Assembly: GCA_038217425.1 (NCBI GenBank)
Contig: JBBQPM010000127.1
Coordinates: 1 to 19,628, forward strand
DNA from: JAIEPT01 sp038217425
GTDB taxonomy: Bacteria; Planctomycetota; Planctomycetia; Gemmatales; Gemmataceae
Direction of reading: 5' to 3'
Length of the DNA stretch: 19,628 bases
Shown here: piece after piece, positions 1-8,622 of the stretch
Position numbering within the stretch: position 1 is the first letter of the stretch
Layout of the letters: each line of letters opens with the position of its first letter
Program-made: the position numbers and the translations under genes
Notes under the pieces: model-generated
Database searches by the model: none
Told to the model about the DNA's origin: nothing
What the model saw: only the letters and a program-made list of their open reading frames with translations

Positions 1-77
1 GTGTCCCCACCGGGGCATCTCTACACGCCCCCCCCACGAGCGGGTCAATCGGACGAACAAAATCCTGGACGATTCCC

Positions 78-175
78 GTGGGGCACGTTTGTAACGTGCC
101 GGGAGAGGAAACGTCCGGCGACATAAATCTAATGCCCGTAGGTTGCAAACGCGGCACGTTACAAACGTGCCCCAC
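78..175. repeat. Paired inverted REP-like hairpins, copy 1
   Basis: A 23-base arm at 78-100 is the exact reverse complement of 153-175. Each arm is itself a small hairpin: GGCACGTT pairs with AACGTGCC around a 3-base loop (TGT in the left arm, ACA in the right). The pair therefore has the layout of a bacterial interspersed mosaic element, two REP-like hairpins in opposite orientation about 52 bases apart. The position just downstream of the minus-strand gene at 329 would suit a 3' RNA-stabilising or termination role, but there is no U-tract and that role is inference. Confidence 0.88.
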
Positions 176-219
176 GAACGAGCGCGTCAATCGAACGAAT
201 AAAATCCTGGACGATTCCC

Positions 220-317
220 GTGGGGCACGTTTGTAACGTGCCGTGAGAGGAAACGTCCGGCGACATAAATCTAATGCCCGTAGGTCGCAAACGCGGCACG
301 TTACAAACGTGCCCCAC
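220..317. repeat. Paired inverted REP-like hairpins, copy 2
   Basis: This is the second copy of the hairpin pair. The arms at 220-242 and 295-317 are the same 23-base sequences as in copy 1, in the same order and spacing, while the DNA between them differs from copy 1 at only a few bases. It lies 12 bases beyond the stop codon of the minus-strand gene ending at 329. Confidence 0.88.
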
Positions 318-328
318 GAACGAGCGCG

Positions 329-3160
329 TCAATCGACGTACACGAACTCGTTGAGGCACAAGAGCACCTGGCACACCTCCACCATCGCCCGGTCGGTCGA
401 CGCCTGGCTCTGCACGAACGCGGCCATCCGTGCCAGATCCGCCTCGCTCGGCGAACGGCCCAGGGCCAGGCGGTACGCTTCGCGGATGCCAGCCTCGATC
501 GTCGACTGCTTGGCGCGCAGGGCGAGCTTCTCGGCGCGGGTGCGGACGAAACCGGAGTTCATGAACGCCAGCGCCTGCGTGGGCACGGTCGTGATCGAGC
601 GTTCGCCGATGCTCTGGATCGGTTCGGGGGCGTCGAACATCTGCATCATCGGCACCATCTTGCTGCGCTTGACGGTGAGATAGATGCTGCGACGCGGATT
701 CTCCGGATCGAGCGACCCGGGGCCAAACGCGCGCGGATCGAGCGTGCCGCTGACCGCGAGCAAGGCGTCGCGGATCGTCTCGGCCTCCAGACGCTTGGGC
801 GCCTGCCGCCACCAGAGCTTGTTCTGCGGATCGAGCTTCATGCCAGTGGGGAGCAAGTCGCCCGCTTGCTGGTACGCGGAGCTTTGTACGATCTTCTTGT
901 GGATTCCCTTGAGCTTCCAGCCGTCCTGTACCAGTTCATGGGCAAGCCATTCGAGCAGTTCGGGATGAGTCGGCGCGTCTCCCTGGATGCCGAAATCGTT
1001 GGGCGTAGCGACGATGCCGCGTCCCATGTGATGTTGCCAGAGGCGATTGACGAGGACGCGCGCCAGGAGATTGCCGGCGCCCACCTTCGTGTCGGTGAGC
1101 CAGTGCGCCAGCGCGACGCGCGGCTCCTTCGACGGTTCGAGCCAGGTTTTCTCTTTCTGCTCCGCGTTCATCATTACCTGCAGAAACCCGGGCGTGGCGA
1201 TGCCGTTCTTGCGCTCCACTTCGCCGCGAATCAGGAAGTGGACGTCGCCCCCCTTGCCCGAGCTGGCGGAGAAGATGCCGATCAAGTTCGGCTGCGGCTC
1301 CTTGGCTTCGTGCTCGGCGATCAGGCGGTACGGATTGTTCGTCTCCGGATCGGTTCGGCCATGCCATCTGCCGAGGATCGAGAGCGGCAGCGCGTCGGGC
1401 TTCTGCTTGAGGAGATCGAGCGCGAGCGGAATCTCGAACAGGTTCTGCAAGGCGGACGGTGCATCGGCAGCGGCCAGGGATGTGGCGACGGCCCAGCGCA
1501 GCTTGCGCGTCGGCGCCGACTTCAGCGTTACCGTCACCGTCAACGTCGTGCCGCCTTCGAACCCAGCGACCGGCGTCGCGAACGCGAAGACTTTCGCGTG
1601 CTCCTTCTTGTCGTCGGTCGGCGTCCAGGCGGCGGCGTCGAACTTGAGCGCCTGCGACGTCTTGGGTTTCCCGTACGCCTGAGCGGTCGCCATGATTTCC
1701 TTCACCTGCAGGACGCCGGTTCCGAGCGCCTCGAAACGCAGGGCCGACAAATTCTTTTGAAACGTCAGCGTGGAGAAGGTAAAGGTTTCGTCCTTGTTCG
1801 GCTTGCCGGCAGTGAATGTGAAGGCGTCCCCCTGCCGCTTGAGGCCGGGCGTTTCCTGCGGATCGAGGATGAGCCAGGCCGGCGCGGCCCCATGCGGATG
1901 CTCCTTACGCCAGGTCTGCAATCTCGGCAGCAGTTCGTCTTTCTCGAACTTGACGCGCTCCGCTTGCAACTCCTTCATCGTGACGTCGAACGCGTCCTTC
2001 GCCTTGCGATAAATGTCGGGCGTCGGGTTGACCTTGCGTTCGATCGAATCGGTTCGGCCCAGGGCCGAAAGGAGGCGGTAGTAATCGTGCTGCGGAATTG
2101 GATCGTACTTGTGGTCGTGGCAACGGGCACAGCCGACGGAGAGGCCGAGCATCGAGGAGCCAAGGGTGGAAACCATGTCGTCGAGATGGTTGTAGCGGAT
2201 CAGCGACAGCGTCTTCTGCGTGACTTGCCCGGGATAGGGCCCGGCGACGAGGAAGCCGGTGGCGGCGATCGACTTCATGTCGCTCGCCTGCAGATGGTCG
2301 CCGGCGATCTGCAGACGCACGAACTCGTCGTAGGGCATATCCTTATTGAGGGCGTCGATGACGAAGTCGCGGTAGTGATACGCGCCGGGCCGATCTTTGT
2401 CGAACTCGTAGCCGCTGCTCTCGGCAAAGCGAACGGTATCGAGCCAGTGCCGCGCCCAGCGTTCGCCGTAGGCGGGATTCTCGAGCAGTCGATCGACGAC
2501 CTTGGCGAAGGCGTCGGGCGCCGAGTCGCTGGCGAAGGCGTCGATCTCGGCGGGGGTGGGAGGAAGCCCGATCAGATCGAAGTAGACGCGGCGCAGGAGC
2601 CGTTCGCGGTCGATGGGGCCGTTGGGGACGATCCCCTTGGCTTCGAGGGGCGCCAGGATGAAGCGGTCGATGGGGCCCTGTGTCCACTTCTCGTTCTTGA
2701 CCTTCGGGGGCTGGACGTGTTTCAGCGGTTGAAACGACCACCAGGTGCGCCCCTTCTCGACATCGACCTTTTTGACCGCGACGGCGGCACTCTCGTCGCG
2801 TGGGTCGGGGGCGCCCATCTCGATCCACTTCTGGAAATCGGCGACAACCTCGGCCGGGAGTTGCTTCTTGGGCGGCATCTTGACGTCGCCGGTATAACGC
2901 AGCGCCTCGAGGAGATGCCCTTTTTTAATTTTGCCGGGAATGACCGCAGGTCCGCTGTCGCCGCCGGTGCGTAGGCCTTGTGCGGTATCGAGACGTAACC
3001 CGCCGCGCAGCTTCTTGTTCTTGACGGCGTCTGCGGAATGGCACGCATAACAGTGCTCGATGAGCACGGGCCGAATCTTCTGCTCGAAGAACGTAAAGTC
3101 GGGCGTCTGAGCGAAGAGGGGCGAAGTCAGCAGCAGCGCGAGCAAGGAAACGCGTTTCAT
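329..3160 (-). CDS. Secreted PSCyt1-DUF1549-DUF1553 planctomycete protein
   Basis: The 943-residue product starts with MKRVSLLALLLTSPLFAQ, a signal peptide likely cut after residue 17 or 18. A longer in-frame start at 3241 adds 27 residues ahead of that peptide and is unlikely. Residues 29-120 are a planctomycete cytochrome c domain with the haem-binding CYACH motif at 37-41 and MPP near 95. A DUF1549 region follows from about 163 to 370, including a second CxxCH in CARCHDHKYD from Cys344. Residues about 690-930 are DUF1553, with LVNRLWQHHMGRG and a DFG motif. The family is abundant in Planctomycetota and thought to act outside the cytoplasm in redox or polymer breakdown; the reaction is unknown. 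The usual DUF1501 partner is not visible on the downstream side within the window. The gene follows the histidine kinase on the same strand after 97 bases. The stop codon lies inside the tandem repeat. Confidence 0.95.
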   Translation of the reverse strand: MKRVSLLALLLTSPLFAQTPDFTFFEQKIRPVLIEHCYACHSADAVKNKKLRGGLRLDTAQGLRTGGDSGPAVIPGKIKKGHLLEALRYTGDVKMPPKKQLPAEVVADFQKWIEMGAPDPRDESAAVAVKKVDVEKGRTWWSFQPLKHVQPPKVKNEKWTQGPIDRFILAPLEAKGIVPNGPIDRERLLRRVYFDLIGLPPTPAEIDAFASDSAPDAFAKVVDRLLENPAYGERWARHWLDTVRFAESSGYEFDKDRPGAYHYRDFVIDALNKDMPYDEFVRLQIAGDHLQASDMKSIAATGFLVAGPYPGQVTQKTLSLIRYNHLDDMVSTLGSSMLGLSVGCARCHDHKYDPIPQHDYYRLLSALGRTDSIERKVNPTPDIYRKAKDAFDVTMKELQAERVKFEKDELLPRLQTWRKEHPHGAAPAWLILDPQETPGLKRQGDAFTFTAGKPNKDETFTFSTLTFQKNLSALRFEALGTGVLQVKEIMATAQAYGKPKTSQALKFDAAAWTPTDDKKEHAKVFAFATPVAGFEGGTTLTVTVTLKSAPTRKLRWAVATSLAAADAPSALQNLFEIPLALDLLKQKPDALPLSILGRWHGRTDPETNNPYRLIAEHEAKEPQPNLIGIFSASSGKGGDVHFLIRGEVERKNGIATPGFLQVMMNAEQKEKTWLEPSKEPRVALAHWLTDTKVGAGNLLARVLVNRLWQHHMGRGIVATPNDFGIQGDAPTHPELLEWLAHELVQDGWKLKGIHKKIVQSSAYQQAGDLLPTGMKLDPQNKLWWRQAPKRLEAETIRDALLAVSGTLDPRAFGPGSLDPENPRRSIYLTVKRSKMVPMMQMFDAPEPIQSIGERSITTVPTQALAFMNSGFVRTRAEKLALRAKQSTIEAGIREAYRLALGRSPSEADLARMAAFVQSQASTDRAMVEVCQVLLCLNEFVYVD

Positions 3161-3257
3161 GAGATGATCCCAGCGAAGAGGGACTCGAGAGTCGGCGGGA
3201 GGTTCAGCAGGTATCTTACTTGAGTGGGCTGCGAGTCTCAATGGCAGGGCACGAAAT

Positions 3258-5165
3258 TCAGCAGCCGTCCAGAGATTCGCGGACCTTCATCGCCAGGGCG
3301 CTGGGGGAGAACGGTTTCTGTAGGAAATTCACTTTCTCGAGGATTGCTCCGTCTCGGACGCCTTCATCGTCGGCGTAGCCGGAAACGTAGAGGACGCACA
3401 AGTCCGGGAAGCGGGCGGCGACGCGCTGGACCAACTCTCTGCCGCCCAGATGGGGCATGACGACGTCGGTGATGAGGAGGTGAATCTCGCCGGGAAAGTC
3501 GTCCAGGAGGCGTAAGGCCTCGGCGCCGTCGTCGGCCTCGAGAACGTGATAGCCGAGGCCCGCGAGGACGTTCTTTGCCAGGGCGCGGACGGAATCTTCG
3601 TCTTCGACGAGCAGAATGATTTCGACGCCGGTGGGAATGTTTGGAACAGCAGCAGGGACAGGCGCCGGGGGTTGGCTTTCGAAACTCTCGAGCTGGGGGA
3701 GATAGATTTTGAACGCGGCTCCGGCGCCGATCTCGCTGACGACTTCGATATTGCCCCCGGCTTCCTTGACGATGCCGTGAACGACGGCGAGTCCCAGGCC
3801 GGTTCCTTTGCCGGTCTCCTTGGTGGTGAAGTAAGGTTCGAAGATTCGGTTTTGCAATTCGCGGGACATTCCGGCGCCGGTGTCGGTGACGGCGAGAAAG
3901 GCATAGCGTCCACGCGGAGCACCGGCCGCCCCCGGGACGAGGGCGCGCGTTTCGATGGTGAGCTGACCGCCGTGGGGCATGGCGCCGCGGGCGTTGGCGG
4001 CGAGGTTGAGCAGCACCTGTTCGAGCTGGCCGGGATCGGCGCGGACCGGCACAGGCTGGCTCGCGAGGATCGACCGGAGCTGGATGTCGGCGCCGATCAA
4101 TCGCCGCAACATCCGCTCGGCGCGGGCGACCACTTCGTTCAGATCGAGTTGGCGCGGAGCCGCGATTTGCTTGCGGCTAAAGAGCAAAAGTTGGCGCGTG
4201 AGAGTCGCGGAGCGTTCGCCGGCGTCCGCGATCTCCTGCAATAACACACGGCTGGGATCGTCGTCCGGGGTTTGCTGGATAAGTAGTTCGCTGTAGCCGT
4301 TGATGATGGTCAGGAGGTTGTTGAAATCGTGAGCCACGCCCGCGGCGAGTTGGCCGATGGCGTCCATCTTCTGCGTGTGCCGAAGCTGCTCCTCGAGCGA
4401 CCGCTTCTCGGTGACGTCGCGATAGATCGATGAGAAGCCGACAAGCTGGCCGCCGACGAGAACCGCGGAACTGGTCATCGACACCTGGATCGGTTCGCCC
4501 CCCTTGCGCAACCGCACCGTTTCAAAAGTCGGCAGCGGCTCGCCTCGCCTCAGAGCCGCGATCCGCGCAAGCGCTTCGTCGTGCAGTTCCGGCGGCACCA
4601 GGAGAAGCCCCGGCTTGCCCAAAATTTCCGCGGCGGCGTAGCCGAACAGACGCTCGGCGGCCGGGTTCCAACTGCGAATCCGCGCGCCCAGGTCCGAGCT
4701 GGCGATGGCGTCTTCCGATGAATTGACCAGCGCCGCGAGGAGCGCTTGAGCCTCTTCTGCCGACTTGCGTTCGGTGACGTCGCGCGAGTTCAGCACGATG
4801 CCGCGCACGGCCGGGTCGGCCAGCAGATTGGTCGCGGTCGTTTCGATCCAGCGCCACGACCCGTCTTTATGCCGCATGCGGTAGACCGTGGTCCCCGATT
4901 TGCCCGGTTGGCTCAGCGATTGGCGAAACGAATCGGCGACGAAGGGCGCGTCCTCGGGATGGACGAACTCCATGCCCGAACGTCCCTCGAATTCGTGCGG
5001 CGCGTAACCGAGGATGCGCACCGTCGACGGGCTGGCGTAGCGCGTGATGCCGAATCCATCGACGATGGAGAGGCCGTCCCAGCTATTTTCGATGACGGAT
5101 CGGAACCGGCTTTCGCTTGCCCGCAAGGCTGCTTCGGCACGTTTTTCCTCGGAGATTTCGGCCAT
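3258..5165 (-). CDS. Hybrid PAS-PAS sensor histidine kinase with receiver domain
   Basis: The 635-residue product is cytoplasmic, with no membrane segment. Two PAS domains span about residues 12-135 and 140-257, each ending in the usual DVTE-type junction. The dimerisation and phosphoacceptor segment holds AHDFNNLL with His279. The ATPase domain shows an N box (NLAANARGAM), a G1 box (DTGAGM), an F box (FEPYFTT) and a G2 box (GTGLGLA). A Pro-rich linker near 500 leads to a receiver domain with the acidic pocket in LLVEDED, phosphoacceptor Asp567 in ITDVVMP, a Ser in YVSGY and Lys617 in LQKPF. All catalytic residues are present. The protein begins in the coil that normally links PAS modules, so a shortened N-terminus is possible. 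No response regulator is adjacent. The 104-base gap to the divergent gene at 5270 contains a short CTTGT/ACAAG inverted repeat (5198-5213). Signal and output are unknown. Confidence 0.95.
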   Translation of the reverse strand: MAEISEEKRAEAALRASESRFRSVIENSWDGLSIVDGFGITRYASPSTVRILGYAPHEFEGRSGMEFVHPEDAPFVADSFRQSLSQPGKSGTTVYRMRHKDGSWRWIETTATNLLADPAVRGIVLNSRDVTERKSAEEAQALLAALVNSSEDAIASSDLGARIRSWNPAAERLFGYAAAEILGKPGLLLVPPELHDEALARIAALRRGEPLPTFETVRLRKGGEPIQVSMTSSAVLVGGQLVGFSSIYRDVTEKRSLEEQLRHTQKMDAIGQLAAGVAHDFNNLLTIINGYSELLIQQTPDDDPSRVLLQEIADAGERSATLTRQLLLFSRKQIAAPRQLDLNEVVARAERMLRRLIGADIQLRSILASQPVPVRADPGQLEQVLLNLAANARGAMPHGGQLTIETRALVPGAAGAPRGRYAFLAVTDTGAGMSRELQNRIFEPYFTTKETGKGTGLGLAVVHGIVKEAGGNIEVVSEIGAGAAFKIYLPQLESFESQPPAPVPAAVPNIPTGVEIILLVEDEDSVRALAKNVLAGLGYHVLEADDGAEALRLLDDFPGEIHLLITDVVMPHLGGRELVQRVAARFPDLCVLYVSGYADDEGVRDGAILEKVNFLQKPFSPSALAMKVRESLDGC

Positions 5166-5269
5166 GAACCGCTCTTTTGTCGAAGGGAACCTCCCTGCTT
5201 GTTACCATACAAGGATCGGCGCCGCAAGCGGTTGCCGGGAAACCCCTCACACGCCCGCGGAAGTTTAGC

Positions 5270-6868
5270 ATGACGGCCCAGCGATTTCGGCGACTCTGCT
5301 TTCTCGTTCTGGGAACGGCCCTGTTCGCCCTGGCGTACACGCAGGCGCCGCTCTACTATTCGAATCAGAATCAATACTTTCTGCACGGCCTCGCGGACGC
5401 CGAGGAAGGCTATCTCGCGCGCGATTGGCTCGCGCGCACCGCCGACCCGACGCCGATCTTCAGCGCCGGAGTCGAGTTTACGATCCGCTTTCTGCAGCCG
5501 TGGACATTTCATGTTTTCTACGCCGTGCTGATGGGCGTTTACTTCGTCAGTCTGAACGGACTCGATGCGTCGCTCGCCGGGCCCGGCGGCGGTTGGGGCC
5601 GACGGCTCTTGTTCGCCGGCCTGCTCGTCGCGGTTCACTCGGCGGCGCTGCGCTGGGGTTCGCAGCGTCTGTTCGGCGCCGACTATCCCTGGTATTTCCA
5701 GTCCGGGCTCGCGGGACAATACGTCCTCGGCGCCATGTTCCAACCGTCGACCGTCGGCGTACTGTTAATCCTCGCGATCCTGCTCTTCGTGCACGATCGG
5801 CCGTTCACAGCCGTGCTCATCGCCTGCGCCGCCGCGACCGTTCATACCACGTATTTGTTAGGCGCCGGCTTGCTGACATTCGCCTTCATGGTCGCGCTCT
5901 GGCGCGAGGGACAGGGCCGACGCGCGGGGTTGCTCGGCGCCTGGGCGTTTCTGCTGGTCCTGCCGATCGCCGTCTATGCGTGGATCCGCTTCCGACCTGA
6001 ATCGCCGGAATCCTTCGACGCAGCACAGCACATTCTCGCTCACTTCCGCATCCCGCATCATTGCCTCCCGGAACTCTGGTGCGACGGCATCGCACTTCTG
6101 CAAATTGGCTGGATGATCCTGGGAATCCTACTCGTTCGCGGCCGACTCTTCCCCGTGCTGGTAACGACGTTTATCGGCGCGGCAGCCCTGACGTTGCTCC
6201 AGATCGCCACCGGCGACGACACATTGTCGCTACTCTTCCCCTGGCGCATCTCCGCCGTATTCATGCCGATCGCCACCGCGATCCTTCTGGGCCGATTGGC
6301 GACGCCGCTCGCGCATGCGCTCGGGAACACCGTGGCCGGAGGCGTGGGTTTGATCCTCGCCGCAGCGCTGGCCGTCGCGGGGGGCGCGATCGTTTTCTTT
6401 CAGCAGGGATATCAGAGCAACACGCAGGAGTTAGAGTTGCTCGCCTTCGTCTCGGCCCACAAACAACCCGACGATCTATATCTCTTGCCGGTCGGCATTC
6501 CGAATCTGAAGGCGACCACGCGCGGCTCCCTCTCGAGCGACTTCAAAAAATTGGCCGCCCGAAAGACCGACCAACGCATCGTGCCCATCGACTTGCAGCG
6601 ATTTCGACTCCATACCGGCGCCCCGATCTTCGTCGATTTCAAGGCCATCCCCTACAAGGACGTCGATGTCCTCGAATGGAAACGGCGCCTCGTCCTGAAC
6701 GCCGAGATCTACCGATGGATCCGTGCCGGCAAGTCGGCCGACGTCCTCGACGAACTCCGGCAAAACCGGATCACGCATGTCGTCGTCCCCACAGACGTGA
6801 CGCTCGACGATTGGCCCGTCGCTTATGCCGACCCCAGCTTCCGCGTGTATCGTGTCGCAAATCCATAG
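5270..6868 (+). CDS. Multi-pass membrane protein, GT-C or DUF6798-like
   Basis: The 532-residue integral membrane protein has many hydrophobic spans across residues 8-400, followed by a soluble C-terminal domain of about 130 residues. The early stretch YYSNQNQYFLHGLA, followed by DWL and TADPTP, looks like the first periplasmic loop of planctomycete membrane proteins distantly related to GT-C glycosyltransferases. The C-terminal part (SSDFKKLAARKT to the end) resembles what I recall as DUF6798; that name is from memory. The ATG at 5270 was preferred over an upstream TTG at 5177 because it directly precedes a positively charged leader and a transmembrane helix and has GGAAG seven bases upstream. 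It opens the plus-strand glycan cluster, so a role in transferring sugars from a lipid carrier is plausible but not shown. Confidence 0.85.
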   Translation: MTAQRFRRLCFLVLGTALFALAYTQAPLYYSNQNQYFLHGLADAEEGYLARDWLARTADPTPIFSAGVEFTIRFLQPWTFHVFYAVLMGVYFVSLNGLDASLAGPGGGWGRRLLFAGLLVAVHSAALRWGSQRLFGADYPWYFQSGLAGQYVLGAMFQPSTVGVLLILAILLFVHDRPFTAVLIACAAATVHTTYLLGAGLLTFAFMVALWREGQGRRAGLLGAWAFLLVLPIAVYAWIRFRPESPESFDAAQHILAHFRIPHHCLPELWCDGIALLQIGWMILGILLVRGRLFPVLVTTFIGAAALTLLQIATGDDTLSLLFPWRISAVFMPIATAILLGRLATPLAHALGNTVAGGVGLILAAALAVAGGAIVFFQQGYQSNTQELELLAFVSAHKQPDDLYLLPVGIPNLKATTRGSLSSDFKKLAARKTDQRIVPIDLQRFRLHTGAPIFVDFKAIPYKDVDVLEWKRRLVLNAEIYRWIRAGKSADVLDELRQNRITHVVVPTDVTLDDWPVAYADPSFRVYRVANP

Positions 6869-7027
6869 TTTCTGTCCGAATGTTCAGTTGCATTTATTTC
6901 GGGAATCTGGCATGGTAGTCGTCGCTTCGCGTCTGGCTGGTGATTTCGATGGAAACGGATGTCCTCGAGGTGTCGGCTTATTTCCTCCGCAATCCTTCCC
7001 TACGCATGGCACTGCGAGCCTGAAATC

Positions 7028-7050
7028 CAGGTCTGCGACCTGATCTTTTC
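7028..7050 (+). terminator. Weak terminator-like hairpin before the methyltransferase gene
   Basis: CAGGTC at 7028-7033 pairs exactly with GACCTG at 7037-7042 around a TGC loop and is followed by ATCTTTTC. The stem is short and the T-tract weak. It lies between the membrane-protein gene and the ribosome binding site of the gene at 7066, so it could end or attenuate transcription. The other 170 bases of this gap (6869-7027) show nothing recognisable. Confidence 0.3.
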
Positions 7051-7065
7051 GAATGGAGTCGATCG

Positions 7066-8259
7066 ATGAAACCCAATGCACTCAACACGCTCGTCTGCCC
7101 GCTGACCAAAGGCAAACTCTCCGTCCTCCCCTTCGAGCAAACTGAAATCGAACTGACTCAGGACGATTACGAACGCTGCGAGCAGCTCGGCATCATCCCC
7201 GGCGAAGTTTCCTCGGGAGTCAAAGAGGGCATCCTTTACAGCGAGACAAGCAAGACCTGGTATCCGATCGTTAACTCCGTTCCCTTACTGCTCGACTACT
7301 CAACCGAGATCCATCACGACTTCAAGAAACGCCATGCGTCGCAATCGACGTTGCTGAAGACCTACGCCATGCCCAGCGCCACGCCGCGTCCGGGGGAGCA
7401 AATCGTCCAGAAGACATTCACGAAACAATGGAAGACGCTGCCGCTGGGCAAAATCTCCTTTGGCCTCAGTGCGGAACAACGCGACGATTTCATTCGCCTG
7501 GAACTCGATTGGCCGCAAGGCGAAGAGCGGACCGGCAAGCGCGTGCTCGAAGCGGGCTGCGGTTCCGGGTTCGAATCATTGAGCCTCGACCGCGTTACCA
7601 AAGGCGAGATCAATGGTTTCGATCTGAATCTGTCGCTGCTGCAGAACGGCCCCAAACTCGATTCCCGGCCATTCATTAACGTCAGCGTCGCCTCGCTCTA
7701 TGCCCTGCCGGTTCGTCCCGCGAGCTTCGACTTGGTCTATAGCAGCGGCGTGCTCCATCACACGTATTCGACCAAAGCCGGGTTCGATGAAATCTTCAAA
7801 TACATGGCCCCCGAAGGCATGATCTACATCTGGGTCTACGCCAAGGAAGATTACTGCGACAGTGTTCGTAATAAACTCCGCTGGGTGATGGAAGACATCT
7901 TCCGCCCGAAACTCGCGAAGATGCCGGGATTTCTGCAAAGCCCGATCGTGAAGCTAATGGCCTGGCTCCATCTGCGCAAATACAAACGCTGCGGCGGGTA
8001 CAATAAAGACCTGTGGGGCTTCCGCGATTCCGAGCACTTTATCCGCGATCTCTGGACGCCGCTCTTCGCGCATCGCACCTCCTTCAAGGAAGCGATCTCC
8101 TGGTTCCAGGAGAAAGGTCTTGGCTACGGTTTAATCGACCCGACCGCGTACCTCGAACGCCTCAAATGCCCGCTTATCGGCATCGGCATCCGCGGCGAAT
8201 CGCTCAACGTCCCGTCGGCGTTTCACACGAACGAAGCGAATGTCGCCCAGAACGTGTAA
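7066..8259 (+). CDS. Trm112-like domain plus SAM-dependent methyltransferase
   Basis: The protein has 397 residues. The first 85 residues resemble a Trm112-like zinc-ribbon module (LVCPLTKGKL at 9-18, then WYPIVNSVPLLL), although only one Cys of the usual CPxC remains (Cys11). A class I methyltransferase fold follows, with motif I VLEAGCGSGFES from residue 160 and SFDLVYSSGVLHH as the methyltransf_11-type motif IV. This architecture is common among methyltransferases of unknown substrate in surface-polysaccharide clusters. GGAG at about 7055 supports the ATG. Neighbouring glycosyltransferase and amidotransferase genes suggest that a sugar or amino-sugar glycan is methylated; the substrate is inferred only from context. 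Confidence 0.92.
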   Translation: MKPNALNTLVCPLTKGKLSVLPFEQTEIELTQDDYERCEQLGIIPGEVSSGVKEGILYSETSKTWYPIVNSVPLLLDYSTEIHHDFKKRHASQSTLLKTYAMPSATPRPGEQIVQKTFTKQWKTLPLGKISFGLSAEQRDDFIRLELDWPQGEERTGKRVLEAGCGSGFESLSLDRVTKGEINGFDLNLSLLQNGPKLDSRPFINVSVASLYALPVRPASFDLVYSSGVLHHTYSTKAGFDEIFKYMAPEGMIYIWVYAKEDYCDSVRNKLRWVMEDIFRPKLAKMPGFLQSPIVKLMAWLHLRKYKRCGGYNKDLWGFRDSEHFIRDLWTPLFAHRTSFKEAISWFQEKGLGYGLIDPTAYLERLKCPLIGIGIRGESLNVPSAFHTNEANVAQNV

Positions 8260-8275
8260 CTTTTTTTGATTCTCG

Positions 8276-8315
8276 TCGTTTAGCGCTCACGAGGTCTCTC
8301 GCGAGTGCTAAACGA
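8276..8315. repeat. 40-base imperfect palindrome (REP-like)
   Basis: TCGTTTAGC at 8276-8284 is the exact reverse complement of GCTAAACGA at 8307-8315. The stem continues inward with a G-U pair, three pairs, one mismatch and CGAG pairing toward a small loop. On the plus strand the T-run (8261-8267) precedes the stem and A residues follow it, the reverse of a plus-strand terminator, so it is better read as a palindromic intergenic repeat. It sits between the methyltransferase stop and the broken sulfotransferase. Confidence 0.75.
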
Positions 8316-8341
8316 AAAAGGCATGGATAAGGATATCCTCG

Positions 8342-8603
8342 ATGTCGGCGCATTCCGCACACGGAAGCAATTCCCTCGTTTGCCTGGAGCGAGCCCCCGT
8401 GCTCATCGGCTGCTGCCCCAGCAGCGGTTCGACGTTGCTCAGCGTCATTCTCGACAATCATCCCAATCTTTACTGCGCCCCGGAGATCGCGTGTTTTTTC
8501 GCATCCGTTCCTTTTGCAAGAAGAGGGTGACGAAGCGCCGCTCGGTTTTCACGAACAACACATCAACCTTCGGCGGCGAGAGGTCGCTTGCCGGAATGGA
8601 TAA
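8342..8603 (+). pseudogene. Sulfotransferase remnant, frameshifted and truncated
   Basis: The ATG at 8342 follows TAAGGA (8328-8333) at good spacing and opens a frame with the PAPS-binding loop of sulfotransferases: PVLIGCCPSSGSTLLS, then VILDNHPNLYCAPEIACF. The frame stops after 62 codons. Reading five rather than six T residues in the run at 8494-8499 restores a natural continuation, CFSHPFLLQEEGDEAPLGF, which runs to a stop at 8601-8603. Even when repaired it gives only about 86 residues, whereas the family has roughly 300, so the rest has been lost and the next gene begins 20 bases later. The intact gene would have transferred sulfate from PAPS to a glycan or lipid. An error in the T-run of the sequence could explain the shift but not the truncation. 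Confidence 0.8.
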
Positions 8604-8622
8604 TTACCAAGGAAGGGAATCC

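Larger units (their letters stand above)
36..336. repeat. 142-bp tandem repeat, two copies plus a partial third
   Basis: The segment beginning near 36 recurs with a period of 142 bases: the second full copy runs 173-314 and a third begins at 315 and stops matching after 336. The copies are nearly identical; the first has a 4-base deletion and a few substitutions near its left edge. The partial third copy ends inside the 3' end of the minus-strand gene at 329, so the stop codon (329-331) and the codon before it lie within the repeated sequence. This fits tandem duplication of the gene's 3' edge together with its downstream hairpin pair. No protein of its own is supported in 1-328. Confidence 0.93.

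Noticed and set aside
866..2974. A 702-codon open frame on the plus strand
   Set aside because: It is antisense to the DUF1553-family gene, which has a signal peptide, two CxxCH motifs and family domains; the opposite frame is rich in Arg and Gly, without any recognisable domain, and is explained by high GC codon use.
3221..3242. Hairpin TTGAG/CTCAA between the kinase and the DUF1553 gene
   Set aside because: Only five pairs with a 12-base loop and no T-tract; not enough to call a terminator.
5177..5269. TTG-initiated N-terminal extension of the membrane protein
   Set aside because: No ribosome binding site precedes it and the added residues are polar and unrelated to the leader helix; the ATG at 5270 fits better.
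7558..7585. A tRNA T-arm-like sequence (GGTTCGAATC)
   Set aside because: It lies inside the methyltransferase gene at motif I, and no acceptor, D or anticodon stem can be found around it.
8305..8622. N-terminal extension of the GT4 enzyme
   Set aside because: The frame runs through the palindrome and the sulfotransferase remnant, while a good ribosome binding site lies before the ATG at 8623.
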